64,000 bases of DNA from Candidatus Pyrohabitans jungbluthii (GTDB taxonomy: Archaea; Hydrothermarchaeota; Hydrothermarchaeia; Hydrothermarchaeales; BMS3B). Under the pieces are notes generated by a model. That model ran no database searches and was not told where the DNA came from. It saw only the letters and a program-made list of their open reading frames with translations. The stretch is from the NCBI GenBank assembly GCA_002010065.2, contig MTMD02000006.1, positions 15,133-79,132 on the forward strand, written 5' to 3'. Positions 1-8,538 of the stretch are shown piece after piece (within the stretch, counting starts at the first letter, position 1; every line of letters begins with the position of its first letter). Position numbers and translations under genes: made by a program.

Positions 1-301
1 GCTGGGCAAAGATGAGCAGGGAGTCGAGAATCTGCGTGTACTTTTCCTTTTCCTTACCTGTAAGCTGGGGCTCAATCGCATTGTACCTGGTCTCGCCTCC
101 CTCCGGCGGACGGTAGATGTGTACAAACACCGGCACGCCCGCAAGGTAGATTAAGTTGGGGTACTCGTCGTCCGCAAGCTCCTTTGTAAGCTTGAGGTGG
201 AAGCTGGGCATCTCATTTCCCTGGCTGACAAACTCCTGAACATAGCGCCTGAGGTGGGGATTTTCCCTCATGTATTTCTCCCATATTTGAAGCTCATTCA
301 C
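1..301 (-). CDS. Second ArlI/FlaI-like secretion ATPase, N-terminal part only
   Basis: The visible 100 residues are the N-terminal domain of an archaellum/type IV pilus motor ATPase; the gene runs off the left edge. They follow the same pattern as the N-terminus of the arlI gene just upstream (NPHLRRYVQEFV, then NLIY-x-x-G-x-P-x-FVHI, then R-Y-x-AIEP). The GTG start at 301-299 overlaps the TGA of arlI as GTGA, behind a GAGGAGGTG ribosome binding site, so the two are translationally coupled. In most archaella arlI is followed by arlJ, so a second ATPase here is unusual. It could be a pilus ATPase or a recent duplicate. The Walker region is outside the window. Confidence 0.75.
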   Translation of the reverse strand, partial: MNELQIWEKYMRENPHLRRYVQEFVSQGNEMPSFHLKLTKELADDEYPNLIYLAGVPVFVHIYRPPEGGETRYNAIEPQLTGKEKEKYTQILDSLLIFAQ

Positions 302-1974
302 CTCTCCTCACCACCCACAGGCACAGCAAAGGGCAGTGCTTCAAGCCCCTCCTCCGTGTACTTCTTTATCAAGCTATAAACATCGAAGTAGTCAAAGATC
401 TCCCGCTTTATCATCTCCTCAATGATGCGCGTCCTTATCTCAAGCTCACGGTAGATCTCCTTGGGGTTCTCGTAGCCCAGCTTCTTCGCCACCTCCTCCT
501 CGAGGACATAGCTGTTGTAGTAACCCGAGAAGATGTGCTTGTCTGTGCGCGGAATCCACTCAAAGACCGCCCGCGTGAGTATGCCCTTGGCCTCGGGCGA
601 GTAGCCTTCAATTTCCACTATTTCGAGAACGCGGCGTATGAACTTGCCGTGATAGTAGAGAGCCTGCTGGAAGACCGCTAAGTTCAGGTTGCCCATTACT
701 ATTTGAGGCACATTTATGGGGTCGCTGGTGAAGCGCTGAATCATCTTGCGCACCGACGAGGCGTGGAAGGTTGCCATCACTGGCCTGCCCGCTTGAATGG
801 CCTGGAATGCAATCGCACCTTCCTGTCCGCGTATCTCACCAACGATTATGTAGTCCGGCCTAGAGCGCAGCGCCGCCTTAAGCAAATCCTGCATCTCCAC
901 CGTGGAGAGCGTCTTTCGCTTCGCCTTGGTCAGGCTGCCTCTGGTTATAAGCTGCTGCCAGTTCTCGTGAGGCACGTTTACCTCTGGCGTATCTTCAGCG
1001 CTCAGTATTTTTGCACTTGGTTTGATGAAGCTGGCAATAGCGTTAAGAAGCGTGGTCTTGCCGCTTGCAGTTTCGCCGCAGATGAGCACAGACATTCCAT
1101 TTTCCAGCGCCAGCCAGAGGTAGGCTGCCATCTGCGCACTCAGCGAGCCCCAGGCGACGAGCTGGGTTATACTTATGGGCACCGCCGTGAACTTTCGGAT
1201 TGTGAAACTTGAGCCCTTCTTGCTCGCATCTCTGCCGAAGATTATGTTTATTCGTGAGCCGTCTGGCAGAGCGCCGTCCACAATGGGATTGTACTTGCTC
1301 ACTGGCTTATCCAGATACTCGCTTAGCTTGTAGCAGTAGGCATCGAGGTCGCGATCGTAGAAGAACCCCACATTGGTCTCCAGAAGCTCAAACACCTTGT
1401 GAAAGATGTATATATTGCCTATGCCTATGCAGTGGATATCCTCTATGTAGGGGTCGCGGATAAAGGGCTCAAGCGCACCCAGGCCAGCCATCTCCTTCAT
1501 TATCTTGTATCTCAGCTCATCAAATTCGCGAGGCTCGACGCGCACCTTCTTTTTGAGCTCCTCCCCCTTGAGCAGCCGCTTTTTAAGGGGGGGCTTCTCA
1601 TCACCTAGGTCACAGATTTCCTCGAGCATGCGGTCTATCATGAGCTTGAACTCTCTTGGCCCTTGAGGTTCGAGCTGATAGGGCACAATTTCCAGCATCC
1701 TGTCCAAAATGCGATAGTACTTCTCCCTCAGCGCAGAGGTGAACACAGGCTCTATCGCAATGTAGCGCGCCTCCTTGGGCGTGCGCAGGATGTGCACAAA
1801 TATGGGGTCGCCCACAGGGTAAATGAGGTTGACCTCTTCCATGTCCCGCATGTCCCTGCTCAGACTCACGTGAAACTCTGGCTTGGGGTTGCCCTTCTTC
1901 ACAAAATCCTGTATATACTCCCTGAGGTGGGGATTCCTCTCTAATGCACGGGCGTACGCTTTGGCGTCTTCCAT
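298..1974 (-). CDS. arlI: Archaellum motor ATPase ArlI (FlaI)
   Basis: Hexameric cytoplasmic ATPase that powers archaellum assembly and rotation, of the type II/IV secretion ATPase superfamily. The 558-residue length is usual. Walker A is GETASGKTT, the Walker B/Glu region is DYIIVGEIRGQEG, and an ATFHASSV histidine-box-like stretch follows. I chose ATG at 1974 because a GGAG lies 8 bases before it; a TTG six codons upstream is also open. It follows arlH after 10 bp and overlaps the next ATPase gene by 4 bp, so the three form one transcript. Family assignment is firm. Archaellum rather than pilus function rests on the ArlH partner. Confidence 0.9.
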   Translation of the reverse strand: MEDAKAYARALERNPHLREYIQDFVKKGNPKPEFHVSLSRDMRDMEEVNLIYPVGDPIFVHILRTPKEARYIAIEPVFTSALREKYYRILDRMLEIVPYQLEPQGPREFKLMIDRMLEEICDLGDEKPPLKKRLLKGEELKKKVRVEPREFDELRYKIMKEMAGLGALEPFIRDPYIEDIHCIGIGNIYIFHKVFELLETNVGFFYDRDLDAYCYKLSEYLDKPVSKYNPIVDGALPDGSRINIIFGRDASKKGSSFTIRKFTAVPISITQLVAWGSLSAQMAAYLWLALENGMSVLICGETASGKTTLLNAIASFIKPSAKILSAEDTPEVNVPHENWQQLITRGSLTKAKRKTLSTVEMQDLLKAALRSRPDYIIVGEIRGQEGAIAFQAIQAGRPVMATFHASSVRKMIQRFTSDPINVPQIVMGNLNLAVFQQALYYHGKFIRRVLEIVEIEGYSPEAKGILTRAVFEWIPRTDKHIFSGYYNSYVLEEEVAKKLGYENPKEIYRELEIRTRIIEEMIKREIFDYFDVYSLIKKYTEEGLEALPFAVPVGGEER

Positions 1975-1984
1975 GGCTCTGCTC

Positions 1985-2686
1985 CTATGCAACCGAGGAG
2001 ATTTCTATCACGAAGCCAACCTTTGGCTCCACCCTGAAGCCTATGGTATCGGCGACTGTCATCGACGCTCCGCGGAAGCGATACACATTTATTACCCGCT
2101 TTATGCTGCCCCCAACCTCCCTCATCTTGATGGTAAAGTAGATGTCTGAGATTGAGCGCAGTGTCTTGAGCACCTCCTCGTCCATATTGCTGGGCGAAAC
2201 TGTGACGATTATGGTCTTGTTCATGTTGATTACCTTCTTTATGAAGGAAACTAGGCTGAATATGTCCTTCTTTGTGAGCTTGTCTATTATGAGCGAATCC
2301 AGGGTGTCTATAACAACCGCCTGGTTACGGAACAGAGCCTCTGCCCGCATGAGGCGGTATATGAAGTCCTTTCTCGGCACCACCCTACCTATCCTCGGGA
2401 AAACAGGCACGAAGAGCAGCTTCTTCTCAGTGAGGTAGCTCGCCACGTTGTAGCCCAGAGAAGCCATCTGCTCCAGAAAGTCCTGCGTTGTGAGCTCCGA
2501 GGAGATATACGTAACGCTGTTACCGTTTTTCAGGAATCCGTAGAGCAGTCTCTGGGCTAAAATACTCTTTCCAGAGGCGTTTTCGCCTTCTATCACCATG
2601 AAAGAGCCAGTTGGTATGCCTTTTCCTATTCTTCTGTGCAATTCGTCTGTTTTCAGACCTATCTCAAGATATTTTGTCCCCTCCAT
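1985..2686 (-). CDS. arlH: Archaellum protein ArlH (FlaH), RecA-like ATP-binding protein
   Basis: ArlH is a RecA/KaiC-fold protein that binds ATP and forms the cytoplasmic motor complex with ArlI and ArlX or ArlCDE. The 233 residues carry Walker A (GENASGKSI, residues about 34-42) and a Walker B-like AVVIDTLDS. It is first in the leftward operon arlH-arlI-arlI2. No arlF, arlG or archaellin gene is visible upstream, where the neighbour is divergent, so the cluster is split from its usual partners. A TATA-like TTTATTAA about 25 nt before the ATG suggests a leaderless message. Confidence 0.9.
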   Translation of the reverse strand: MEGTKYLEIGLKTDELHRRIGKGIPTGSFMVIEGENASGKSILAQRLLYGFLKNGNSVTYISSELTTQDFLEQMASLGYNVASYLTEKKLLFVPVFPRIGRVVPRKDFIYRLMRAEALFRNQAVVIDTLDSLIIDKLTKKDIFSLVSFIKKVINMNKTIIVTVSPSNMDEEVLKTLRSISDIYFTIKMREVGGSIKRVINVYRFRGASMTVADTIGFRVEPKVGFVIEISSVA

Positions 2687-2710
2687 TACTACGGTATAAC
2701 CCCTGCAGGG

Positions 2711-2718
2711 TTAATAAA
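2711..2718 (-). promoter_or_regulatory. TATA box of the arlH operon
   Basis: TTTATTAA on the minus strand, ending about 25 nt before the arlH ATG. This fits archaeal promoter spacing with transcription starting at or next to the start codon. Confidence 0.5.
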
Positions 2719-2815
2719 CATTTTTTTTCTGCAGTCGAAACGAGTACTGTATGCGACGTTAGAGTTTCGATTTATATTTCGAGAATCGAAAAATGATTCC
2801 CCGGAGGCAGAGAGA

Positions 2816-3103
2816 ATGAATACGCAGCGGCTTGCTTTAGCATCTTTTATACTTCTCGGCATAGTTGATGGGGTGCTCACCTACCTTGGAGTTAATCTGT
2901 TTGGCTTAATTGAGGGCAACATCCTTATGAGAACCCTCATAGAGAGGGGCTGGTTTTACTTCTTTGCGTTTAAGATAGCTGTCTACGCAACCCTCGCGAG
3001 AGCCTCGCTGTACATCTATCCCAGAATAGCGCCTCCGGTGCTCACCGCCCTGGGCGCTGGAGTGGTGATTTACAATAGCGTGCTAATAGCCTCCTCACTG
3101 TAG
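2816..3103 (+). CDS. Small integral membrane protein, DUF5658-like
   Basis: A 95-residue hydrophobic protein with about three membrane segments. The first helix has a D-G-x-LTYLG pattern seen in DUF5658-type archaeal membrane proteins, followed by an N-x-LM and aromatic stretch. The reading frame is open further upstream, but ATG 2816 is preceded by GGAGGCAGAG, and a TATA-like TTTATATT (2770-2777) lies about 40 nt before it. The gene is divergent from arlH, and its end overlaps the convergent FG-GAP gene by 9 bp. Function unknown. Confidence 0.6.
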   Translation: MNTQRLALASFILLGIVDGVLTYLGVNLFGLIEGNILMRTLIERGWFYFFAFKIAVYATLARASLYIYPRIAPPVLTALGAGVVIYNSVLIASSL

Positions 3104-5230
3104 TGTGTACTTCCCAGACCTTTTTACCCTCTCAACAATCTCCTTCACGGTCTCTAAGTCTACGCCCAGCTTTTCCATCATGTCCCCATAGGTGGGTCTC
3201 TCGCCGCGCCTCTGGTATTCAATGTAAGCCTTTACGAATGCTTTTTCAAGCTGTTCTAGCTCCTCAGAGGGTATAGAGGAACCACTGCCTCTACCAGGGA
3301 TTTTCGGCGAGATTTTTCCAGGAATTTTCAGATTTTTTGAGAGGGGTATTCTAACATTCAGCTTCCCCTTCCTGTGGAGTACAAACGCAAGCGGGAGGGG
3401 CAGCAATAAAAGAGGCAGGAACTTCAGCTTCCTCCTGAGCTTCTTCAACAAGCCCTCTTCGCTGATATTAACAGGTATAATTAACTCTCCGGTTGATGTG
3501 GTGTAGGTGGCGCCGCTTTCATCGCGGTATATCACATCCATCGCTGGAAGCGCTATCTCCTTTACGCTGGATGTGAGGTTCCTCTCCAGAAGGGTGAAGC
3601 TGATGACCTTCACCTCCTCTTTTTTCACCTCACCCTCCCACATGCTTCTGTCCAGCTCCACACCCTCCGGCACAGCCATTTCAAAGCTGACAAATGCTGT
3701 GCTTCCGCCGATGTTGCGCAGGAGCACATTAATTGTCACGTTTCCACCCTTTGTGAAGTTGCCCTCAAAGTCCCTGTCAACTATCAGCACAGGCGGCGGG
3801 CTCTCCTCTGCGCTTGTTTTATTCTCCTCCTGCGGCTCCGCTTTTTTCTCAGGTATGCTCAGCTCCACGCTGGAGCTGTTTACCCTGTAGCTTCTGCCGT
3901 ACTTGTCATAGTAGCTTGCCTCCGCCCCCGGCAGGGTGTGGTTCCCGGGCAAGAGTGGCATGAGGAGGTAGGAGATTGCAACCTTTTTCCCAGGGCTAAG
4001 GTCACCCCGCCAGGAGGTTTTCCCTGCCAGCACCTCCCAGCCTTTGGGTATATAATCAAAAAGCTTCACATCCCTTGCGATGCCGTCACCAGTGTTCTTC
4101 ACCATCAGCGTTACGTTGACGCTCTCATTAACCACGCTTGCGCTTTTATTAATGATGAGCGCAGGCAGGTACAGCAATGCACGGTCGTACGCGAAGAGAG
4201 CATTGCCGGAGATAAGCGCCACATCCTCGCGAATGCCATCGCCGTCGAAATCCGCTAGGGTAAGTGCGTCTATCTCTACCGAGGTGTCAAACTCCCAGCT
4301 CAGTGCGCCCTCCTTAACAGCGTATATTTTTTTACCTGCTGCGACGAGGTGGTAGTCTATAACACCGTTGCCGTCCCTATCCACCGGCGCTATTGCTACA
4401 ACCTCTTCGCCCAGGTCGAGGCGCCACACCTCCTGCTTATGGGAGTCCACACCTATAACTTCGCTTCCCGCCCCAATCACGAGGTCGTCCAGTGCTCCGT
4501 CGCCATCGAAGTCTGCCGGGGCAAGGGCATTAACCTGGGCACTGGCTTCATAACTCCACACCAGCGAGGCGTTGAAATCCAGCACATCCACGCGCTTGCC
4601 ATAACCCACCGCCACATCGTTGCGCAGCATGTCTCCCATTAAATCAAGGGTGGTGATGCTCTTCACCTTGCTCGAGACAGCATACTTCCATGTATAATTG
4701 CTCGGATAGCTCTGCACCGGCAGGGCGTAGAGGTTGCCGAAGCTCTTATCGATGTGGCTGCCCGTACCAACGAGAAGCATGTCCTCGTAACCATCGCCGT
4801 CAAAGTCTGCGGTGGCAAGAGTATAGATGCGCTCACCTATGTAGAATTCCCACTTCTTGCCGTAGGAATCTATCCTCTTCTCACCCTTGGGCATGAAAAA
4901 AGCATACACTTTGCCGTTCCATACGCCAGCGACGCCGCTGCAGCCCGTGATACCAGTCTTCAGGGCAGTTAATGAATGCACGGGCGCACTGAAGGTATAG
5001 CTTCCAAGCTCTTCGCCCTTTGAATCAAAGAACATTACCTTGGTTGTGGTACTCGCCATAAGCACCTTGTACCGCGAACCGCAGTCATAGTCCACTGCGT
5101 CGAGGGAAGTGAAGTCTGTGCCAAGAAGTACCGGAAAACCCTCCCTGAGTATAAACCCAGGCATGGCTGCGTGTAACGTTCCCACAGCTGCAATATAGGC
5201 TACCAAAATATAGATTACCCTCGACCCCAT
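3095..5230 (-). CDS. Secreted, membrane-anchored FG-GAP/VCBS-repeat protein
   Basis: A 711-residue cell-surface protein. It has an N-terminal signal sequence (about 1-22). Repeated DFDGDG-x-x-D and DRDGNG calcium-binding motifs between about 130 and 340 are typical of FG-GAP beta-propeller blades. Two CARDB/DUF11-like beta-sandwich domains follow (about 360-460 and 480-580), containing VKNTGDG-type sequence. One membrane helix (about 605-620) is followed by a basic cytoplasmic tail that ends in a helical segment (S-EELEQLEKAF). The domain order suggests extracellular binding or adhesion. A TATA-like CTATATAAT about 25 nt upstream suggests a leaderless message. Exact role unknown. Confidence 0.75.
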   Translation of the reverse strand: MGSRVIYILVAYIAAVGTLHAAMPGFILREGFPVLLGTDFTSLDAVDYDCGSRYKVLMASTTTKVMFFDSKGEELGSYTFSAPVHSLTALKTGITGCSGVAGVWNGKVYAFFMPKGEKRIDSYGKKWEFYIGERIYTLATADFDGDGYEDMLLVGTGSHIDKSFGNLYALPVQSYPSNYTWKYAVSSKVKSITTLDLMGDMLRNDVAVGYGKRVDVLDFNASLVWSYEASAQVNALAPADFDGDGALDDLVIGAGSEVIGVDSHKQEVWRLDLGEEVVAIAPVDRDGNGVIDYHLVAAGKKIYAVKEGALSWEFDTSVEIDALTLADFDGDGIREDVALISGNALFAYDRALLYLPALIINKSASVVNESVNVTLMVKNTGDGIARDVKLFDYIPKGWEVLAGKTSWRGDLSPGKKVAISYLLMPLLPGNHTLPGAEASYYDKYGRSYRVNSSSVELSIPEKKAEPQEENKTSAEESPPPVLIVDRDFEGNFTKGGNVTINVLLRNIGGSTAFVSFEMAVPEGVELDRSMWEGEVKKEEVKVISFTLLERNLTSSVKEIALPAMDVIYRDESGATYTTSTGELIIPVNISEEGLLKKLRRKLKFLPLLLLPLPLAFVLHRKGKLNVRIPLSKNLKIPGKISPKIPGRGSGSSIPSEELEQLEKAFVKAYIEYQRRGERPTYGDMMEKLGVDLETVKEIVERVKRSGKYTLQ

Positions 5231-5335
5231 TATATAAGGTAGCTAAAGAAGAAGCAATTATATAGTTTATTTTCACAGATATGTTTCATATGCTGAAAGA
5301 CAAGAAATAAATCCTGGAAGAAGTCCTTTCATACC

Positions 5336-5668
5336 ATGAAAGGCAGCGCCGTGCTTGTTCTGATTTTTATCTACGCTCTTGCCTCGACGGTGATAATGTA
5401 CGCCGTGGAGGAGGGAACAAAGACCAAACTTAAGACCACCCTCGAAGTGGTCTCTGCGAACAGCACCCACGTGGTTGTGAAAAACACCGGGAATAACACT
5501 GCAAGCATGCTGACCTCAACGCCCAGCGCTACCTTCACACCGCCATCAATTGCACCGGGAGAGGTGGCGGTGGGAAAATTCGACTCCCCCATCTACAGCT
5601 ACACCACAATCCGGATAGAGAGCAGAGAGGGTTCGAGCGTGGTCTACACCTACCGCGAAGAAGATTAA
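5336..5668 (+). CDS. Small secreted or membrane-anchored beta-sandwich protein
   Basis: 110 residues: a hydrophobic N-terminal segment (about 5-22) followed by a beta-rich Thr/Ser/Asn domain with sequence such as VVVKNTGNNTA. This is the layout of archaeal pilin-like or ArlF/ArlG-like pseudoperiplasmic proteins, but I see no diagnostic class III signal peptidase site. It is divergent from the FG-GAP gene and convergent with the DUF1641 gene, overlapping it by 4 bp. A pilus or archaellum accessory role is only a guess from the neighbourhood. Confidence 0.55.
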   Translation: MKGSAVLVLIFIYALASTVIMYAVEEGTKTKLKTTLEVVSANSTHVVVKNTGNNTASMLTSTPSATFTPPSIAPGEVAVGKFDSPIYSYTTIRIESREGSSVVYTYREED

Positions 5669-5964
5669 TCTTCTCCAGCATCGAGGTAGGCTTTAATCTG
5701 CTCCATAACTTCGCTGAAATCAACATCCTCAGCCAGCGAGAGTAGAGAGCTTAGCTCAACGTAGGACTCCTTAATTATGGGCTTAAGCTCCTCTGCGAGG
5801 TCAACGCAGGCTAAGACGTAGTCCAGCGCCCGGCTTAAGTCGTCAGCGTTCTGCGCCACCTTACGAATAAGCCTCACAAGCGCCTCCCGCTCCTCCTCTT
5901 CAAGCGACGACAGAGCTTCATCCAGCACCGTAAGCGCCTCGAAGTTTGGTTCTTTCCTCTGCAT
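5665..5964 (-). CDS. DUF1641 family protein
   Basis: A 99-residue acidic helical protein with the DUF1641 pattern. In many archaea and bacteria DUF1641 proteins are encoded beside sulfide:quinone oxidoreductase-like flavoproteins, as here. ATG 5964 overlaps the flavoprotein stop (TGATG) and has a GGAGGTG ribosome binding site, which decides the start over a longer open frame. The two are an operon, and this protein is probably an accessory or membrane-docking partner of the flavoenzyme. Confidence 0.75.
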   Translation of the reverse strand: MQRKEPNFEALTVLDEALSSLEEEEREALVRLIRKVAQNADDLSRALDYVLACVDLAEELKPIIKESYVELSSLLSLAEDVDFSEVMEQIKAYLDAGED

Positions 5965-7166
5965 CACTCTGCACCTCCTGCATACGGAAAATCTTCTCCA
6001 CGAAGCCACAGGTGCCAGTAGAACCACCTGGAGAGGAGCTTGGCAATGTGGTTCCCTTTTGTTACTTTGTTCAGAGAGAGGGGGCCGAGCAGTGGTAATG
6101 GTACTCTGCCATGGTAGAGCTTCCTCTCATAATCGAAGCCCACCACCATAGCCTCGCTGAAACCGGTGAGTATGAAGCAGAAAGCCTCACCGCCGTACTT
6201 TGTCTTTATACCGGAGCCTGCTATATCCTCAGCCAGGTTCTTCGCCACAACCCCCGCCTGGAAGTGCGTACTCGACGCCGCCTTCGAGGTTGGCAGGTTT
6301 GCAGCATCGCCCAGAGCATAGGTGTCCTCGAAATCTATAGCGTTGAGGTGGTGCTTATCTACGCCAACATAGCCCATGGCGTCGCCCATCCCCGAGCTTA
6401 TTATTGCCTCTGAGCCCATGTGGGGAGGCACCACTACGAGCAGGTCATAGGGGATCTCCTCCCCTGTGGGGCTCCTTATTCGCTTTGAGGCAGAGTCCAC
6501 CTCCGCTAGGGGAAAGTTGGGAACTATCTCAATTCCTCTCTCCTCTGCCAGCGCTTCCAGGGTTTTCGCCACCTCAGGCTTGGAAAAAGCCTCAGGCAAG
6601 CTGGTGGTGAGTATTATCTCCACCTCTTTGCGAAGGCCGCGGCGGCGGAAAAACTCATCCGCAAGAAAGGCGAAGCTGAGCGGCGCCCCGGGGCACTTTA
6701 TGGGCATATCTGCAACGCTGATCACGAGCTTGCCCGAGGTGAAGCCGCGAAGCACCCGCCTGAGCCTCTTCGCACCCCTGAGGGTGTAGAACTCGTGCAC
6801 ATGCTCGTACAGCGCCCCGTGGAGACCCTCAACCTCCTCAAAGGCAGGTCTGCATCCAGTGGCAATCACAAGCCAGTCGTAACTCAGAACTCTGCCTCCG
6901 GCGGTGACTTCCTTTTTATCAGGGTCGATTTTCTCCACCTCGCCCCGGAATAGCTCCACATCCTTTGGCAGGAAATTAGCCACGGGCTTGGTACAGCCCT
7001 GCACAGAGTATATTCCAAAGGGTATTAAGGTAAACCCAGGCTGGTACACGTGCTTCGTACTTCTGTCAACCAGGGTTATCCTTACCTCCTCTCCCACTAA
7101 CTTTGCCAGCTTATTTGCGAGGATTAATCCCCCTGTGCCCGCGCCAAGTATTAGAACTTCGTCCAT
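5964..7166 (-). CDS. FAD-dependent oxidoreductase, sulfide:quinone oxidoreductase-like
   Basis: A 400-residue flavoprotein of the two-dinucleotide-binding-domain family. The N-terminal FAD site reads LGAGTGGLILANKL. ATGC-RP at about 105 and KCPGAPLSFA at about 160 are typical of sulfide:quinone reductases; further Cys residues occur at about 58 (CTKP) and near 330 (FCF). A C-terminal TRAP-like hydrophobic and aromatic stretch could dock to the membrane. The likely reaction is oxidation of sulfide, or a related sulfur species, with transfer to quinone. I cannot tell a true SQR from a related flavoprotein such as the FCSD type by eye. Confidence 0.8.
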   Translation of the reverse strand: MDEVLILGAGTGGLILANKLAKLVGEEVRITLVDRSTKHVYQPGFTLIPFGIYSVQGCTKPVANFLPKDVELFRGEVEKIDPDKKEVTAGGRVLSYDWLVIATGCRPAFEEVEGLHGALYEHVHEFYTLRGAKRLRRVLRGFTSGKLVISVADMPIKCPGAPLSFAFLADEFFRRRGLRKEVEIILTTSLPEAFSKPEVAKTLEALAEERGIEIVPNFPLAEVDSASKRIRSPTGEEIPYDLLVVVPPHMGSEAIISSGMGDAMGYVGVDKHHLNAIDFEDTYALGDAANLPTSKAASSTHFQAGVVAKNLAEDIAGSGIKTKYGGEAFCFILTGFSEAMVVGFDYERKLYHGRVPLPLLGPLSLNKVTKGNHIAKLLSRWFYWHLWLRGEDFPYAGGAE

Positions 7167-7479
7167 TCTTAATATCTTTCCACTTCAGAGAAGATAAACC
7201 TATCGCGACACCGCCAGACAAAAAGGTCATTCTAGTGCCAATCCTGAGCGCCTCAAAATTGCAGATTTTCAAAGAAAATGGAAATTGCATGAAAAAGATT
7301 TATGCTGTTATTTATTTTCGTTACTTATTGGGTGATGGGGTCCACTTAAACCGTCCCACGGAACTAATGACTCTAGGAGGCTGAACCGTGAAACAATCCA
7401 CTAATTGCAGAATATTATCTCTTGAGCTCCACCTTTTCGTTGCGTTGGGCGGTGTATTTCCAGTCTTTGAGGAGATAAA
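7167..7479. other. Intergenic region between divergent genes, no gene seen
   Basis: 313 bp between the SQR-like gene and the phosphoesterase. I see AT-rich promoter-like stretches (TTATTTATTTTC near 7310 and AATATTATCTC near 7410) and a GAGGAG ribosome binding site before 7480. No convincing ORF, tRNA or repeat was found. Confidence 0.5.
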
Positions 7480-8520
7480 ATGGAACCTTTGAGAATTGTG
7501 CACATTTCTGACATCCACTTTGGAGATGAACTCAAGCCGGACAAATTTAAGAGGGCTGTGAAGCAGATAAACGCCCTTGAGCCAGAGCTTGTGATTGTGA
7601 GTGGCGATATCACAACCTGGGGGATTCACAGGGAATTCAGAGATGCCTATGAGGCACTGGGCGATATTAAAGCGGAGCTTTTTGTGATACCCGGGAATCA
7701 CGACGCAAGAAATGACGGGCTGAAATACTTCAGGCTTTACTTTGGCGATGTCAAGAAGTCCATAAAGCTGGACGACATGATTATCGTCGGGGTGAACTCC
7801 ACCCTGCCCGACTCTGACGAGGGCTATATCGGCGAGGAGCAGATGCACTGGGTGGAGAAAAAGTTCAGAAATAGCTGCATAAACATGCTGGTGCTCCACC
7901 ACCACGTCATACCGGTGCCCCATACAGGGAGAAATAGAAATGTGCTGATAGATGCAGGTGAGATTGTGGAGAGCCTGATGTTCCACTGTCACGGTGGAGT
8001 TGTCCTGTCAGGGCACAGGCATGTACCATACTCAACAAAGCTACTCAGAACCCACATAATCCACGCAGGCACTTTAAGCTCTTATAAGGTGCTCATGCCG
8101 GACAACAACTACAACATAATAGAGTTCAATGAGGAGTCCATCAGACTCAAGCTCAGGTTCATTGACCACGGCGAGATAGACATAGGCAGATTCGCAATAA
8201 AGCACGGCATGCCCAGGGCAATCTCTGTATATCACAGTCTGAGTTCTACCAAGAGGGTGCTCTTTGTAGCCACAGATATAAAGCAGGCAAAAAATGCTGC
8301 CAGCATCTTTAATAAACTCTCTCCAGAGAACATGCACGCAAGTGTGGTCAGCACCCAGAACAGGAGATTGGCAGAGCTGCTCGCCGGTGCAGACTATGTG
8401 GTTGGCTTTGATGAGTTTAAAAATGCGGATGAAATCTGGAAGACAGGTATTAGTGAGAAAGAAATTGAGAGAAAGGTCAGAGAGCTCGTAGAAAAGCTAC
8501 TGAGGGAGGTTGAGACATAA
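7480..8520 (+). CDS. Calcineurin-like metallophosphoesterase
   Basis: 346 residues. All metal-binding blocks of the binuclear metallophosphatase superfamily are present in order: SDIHFGD (about 10), GDITTWG (about 44), PGNHDARN (about 77), LHHHV (about 145) and GHRHVP (about 185). A C-terminal domain of about 90 residues (from RVLFVATD) looks like a Rossmann-type add-on of unknown role. The substrate cannot be deduced. The gene is preceded by a GGAG ribosome binding site and stands alone. Confidence 0.85.
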   Translation: MEPLRIVHISDIHFGDELKPDKFKRAVKQINALEPELVIVSGDITTWGIHREFRDAYEALGDIKAELFVIPGNHDARNDGLKYFRLYFGDVKKSIKLDDMIIVGVNSTLPDSDEGYIGEEQMHWVEKKFRNSCINMLVLHHHVIPVPHTGRNRNVLIDAGEIVESLMFHCHGGVVLSGHRHVPYSTKLLRTHIIHAGTLSSYKVLMPDNNYNIIEFNEESIRLKLRFIDHGEIDIGRFAIKHGMPRAISVYHSLSSTKRVLFVATDIKQAKNAASIFNKLSPENMHASVVSTQNRRLAELLAGADYVVGFDEFKNADEIWKTGISEKEIERKVRELVEKLLREVET

Positions 8521-8538
8521 ATTGTCGCAAATCTGAAA

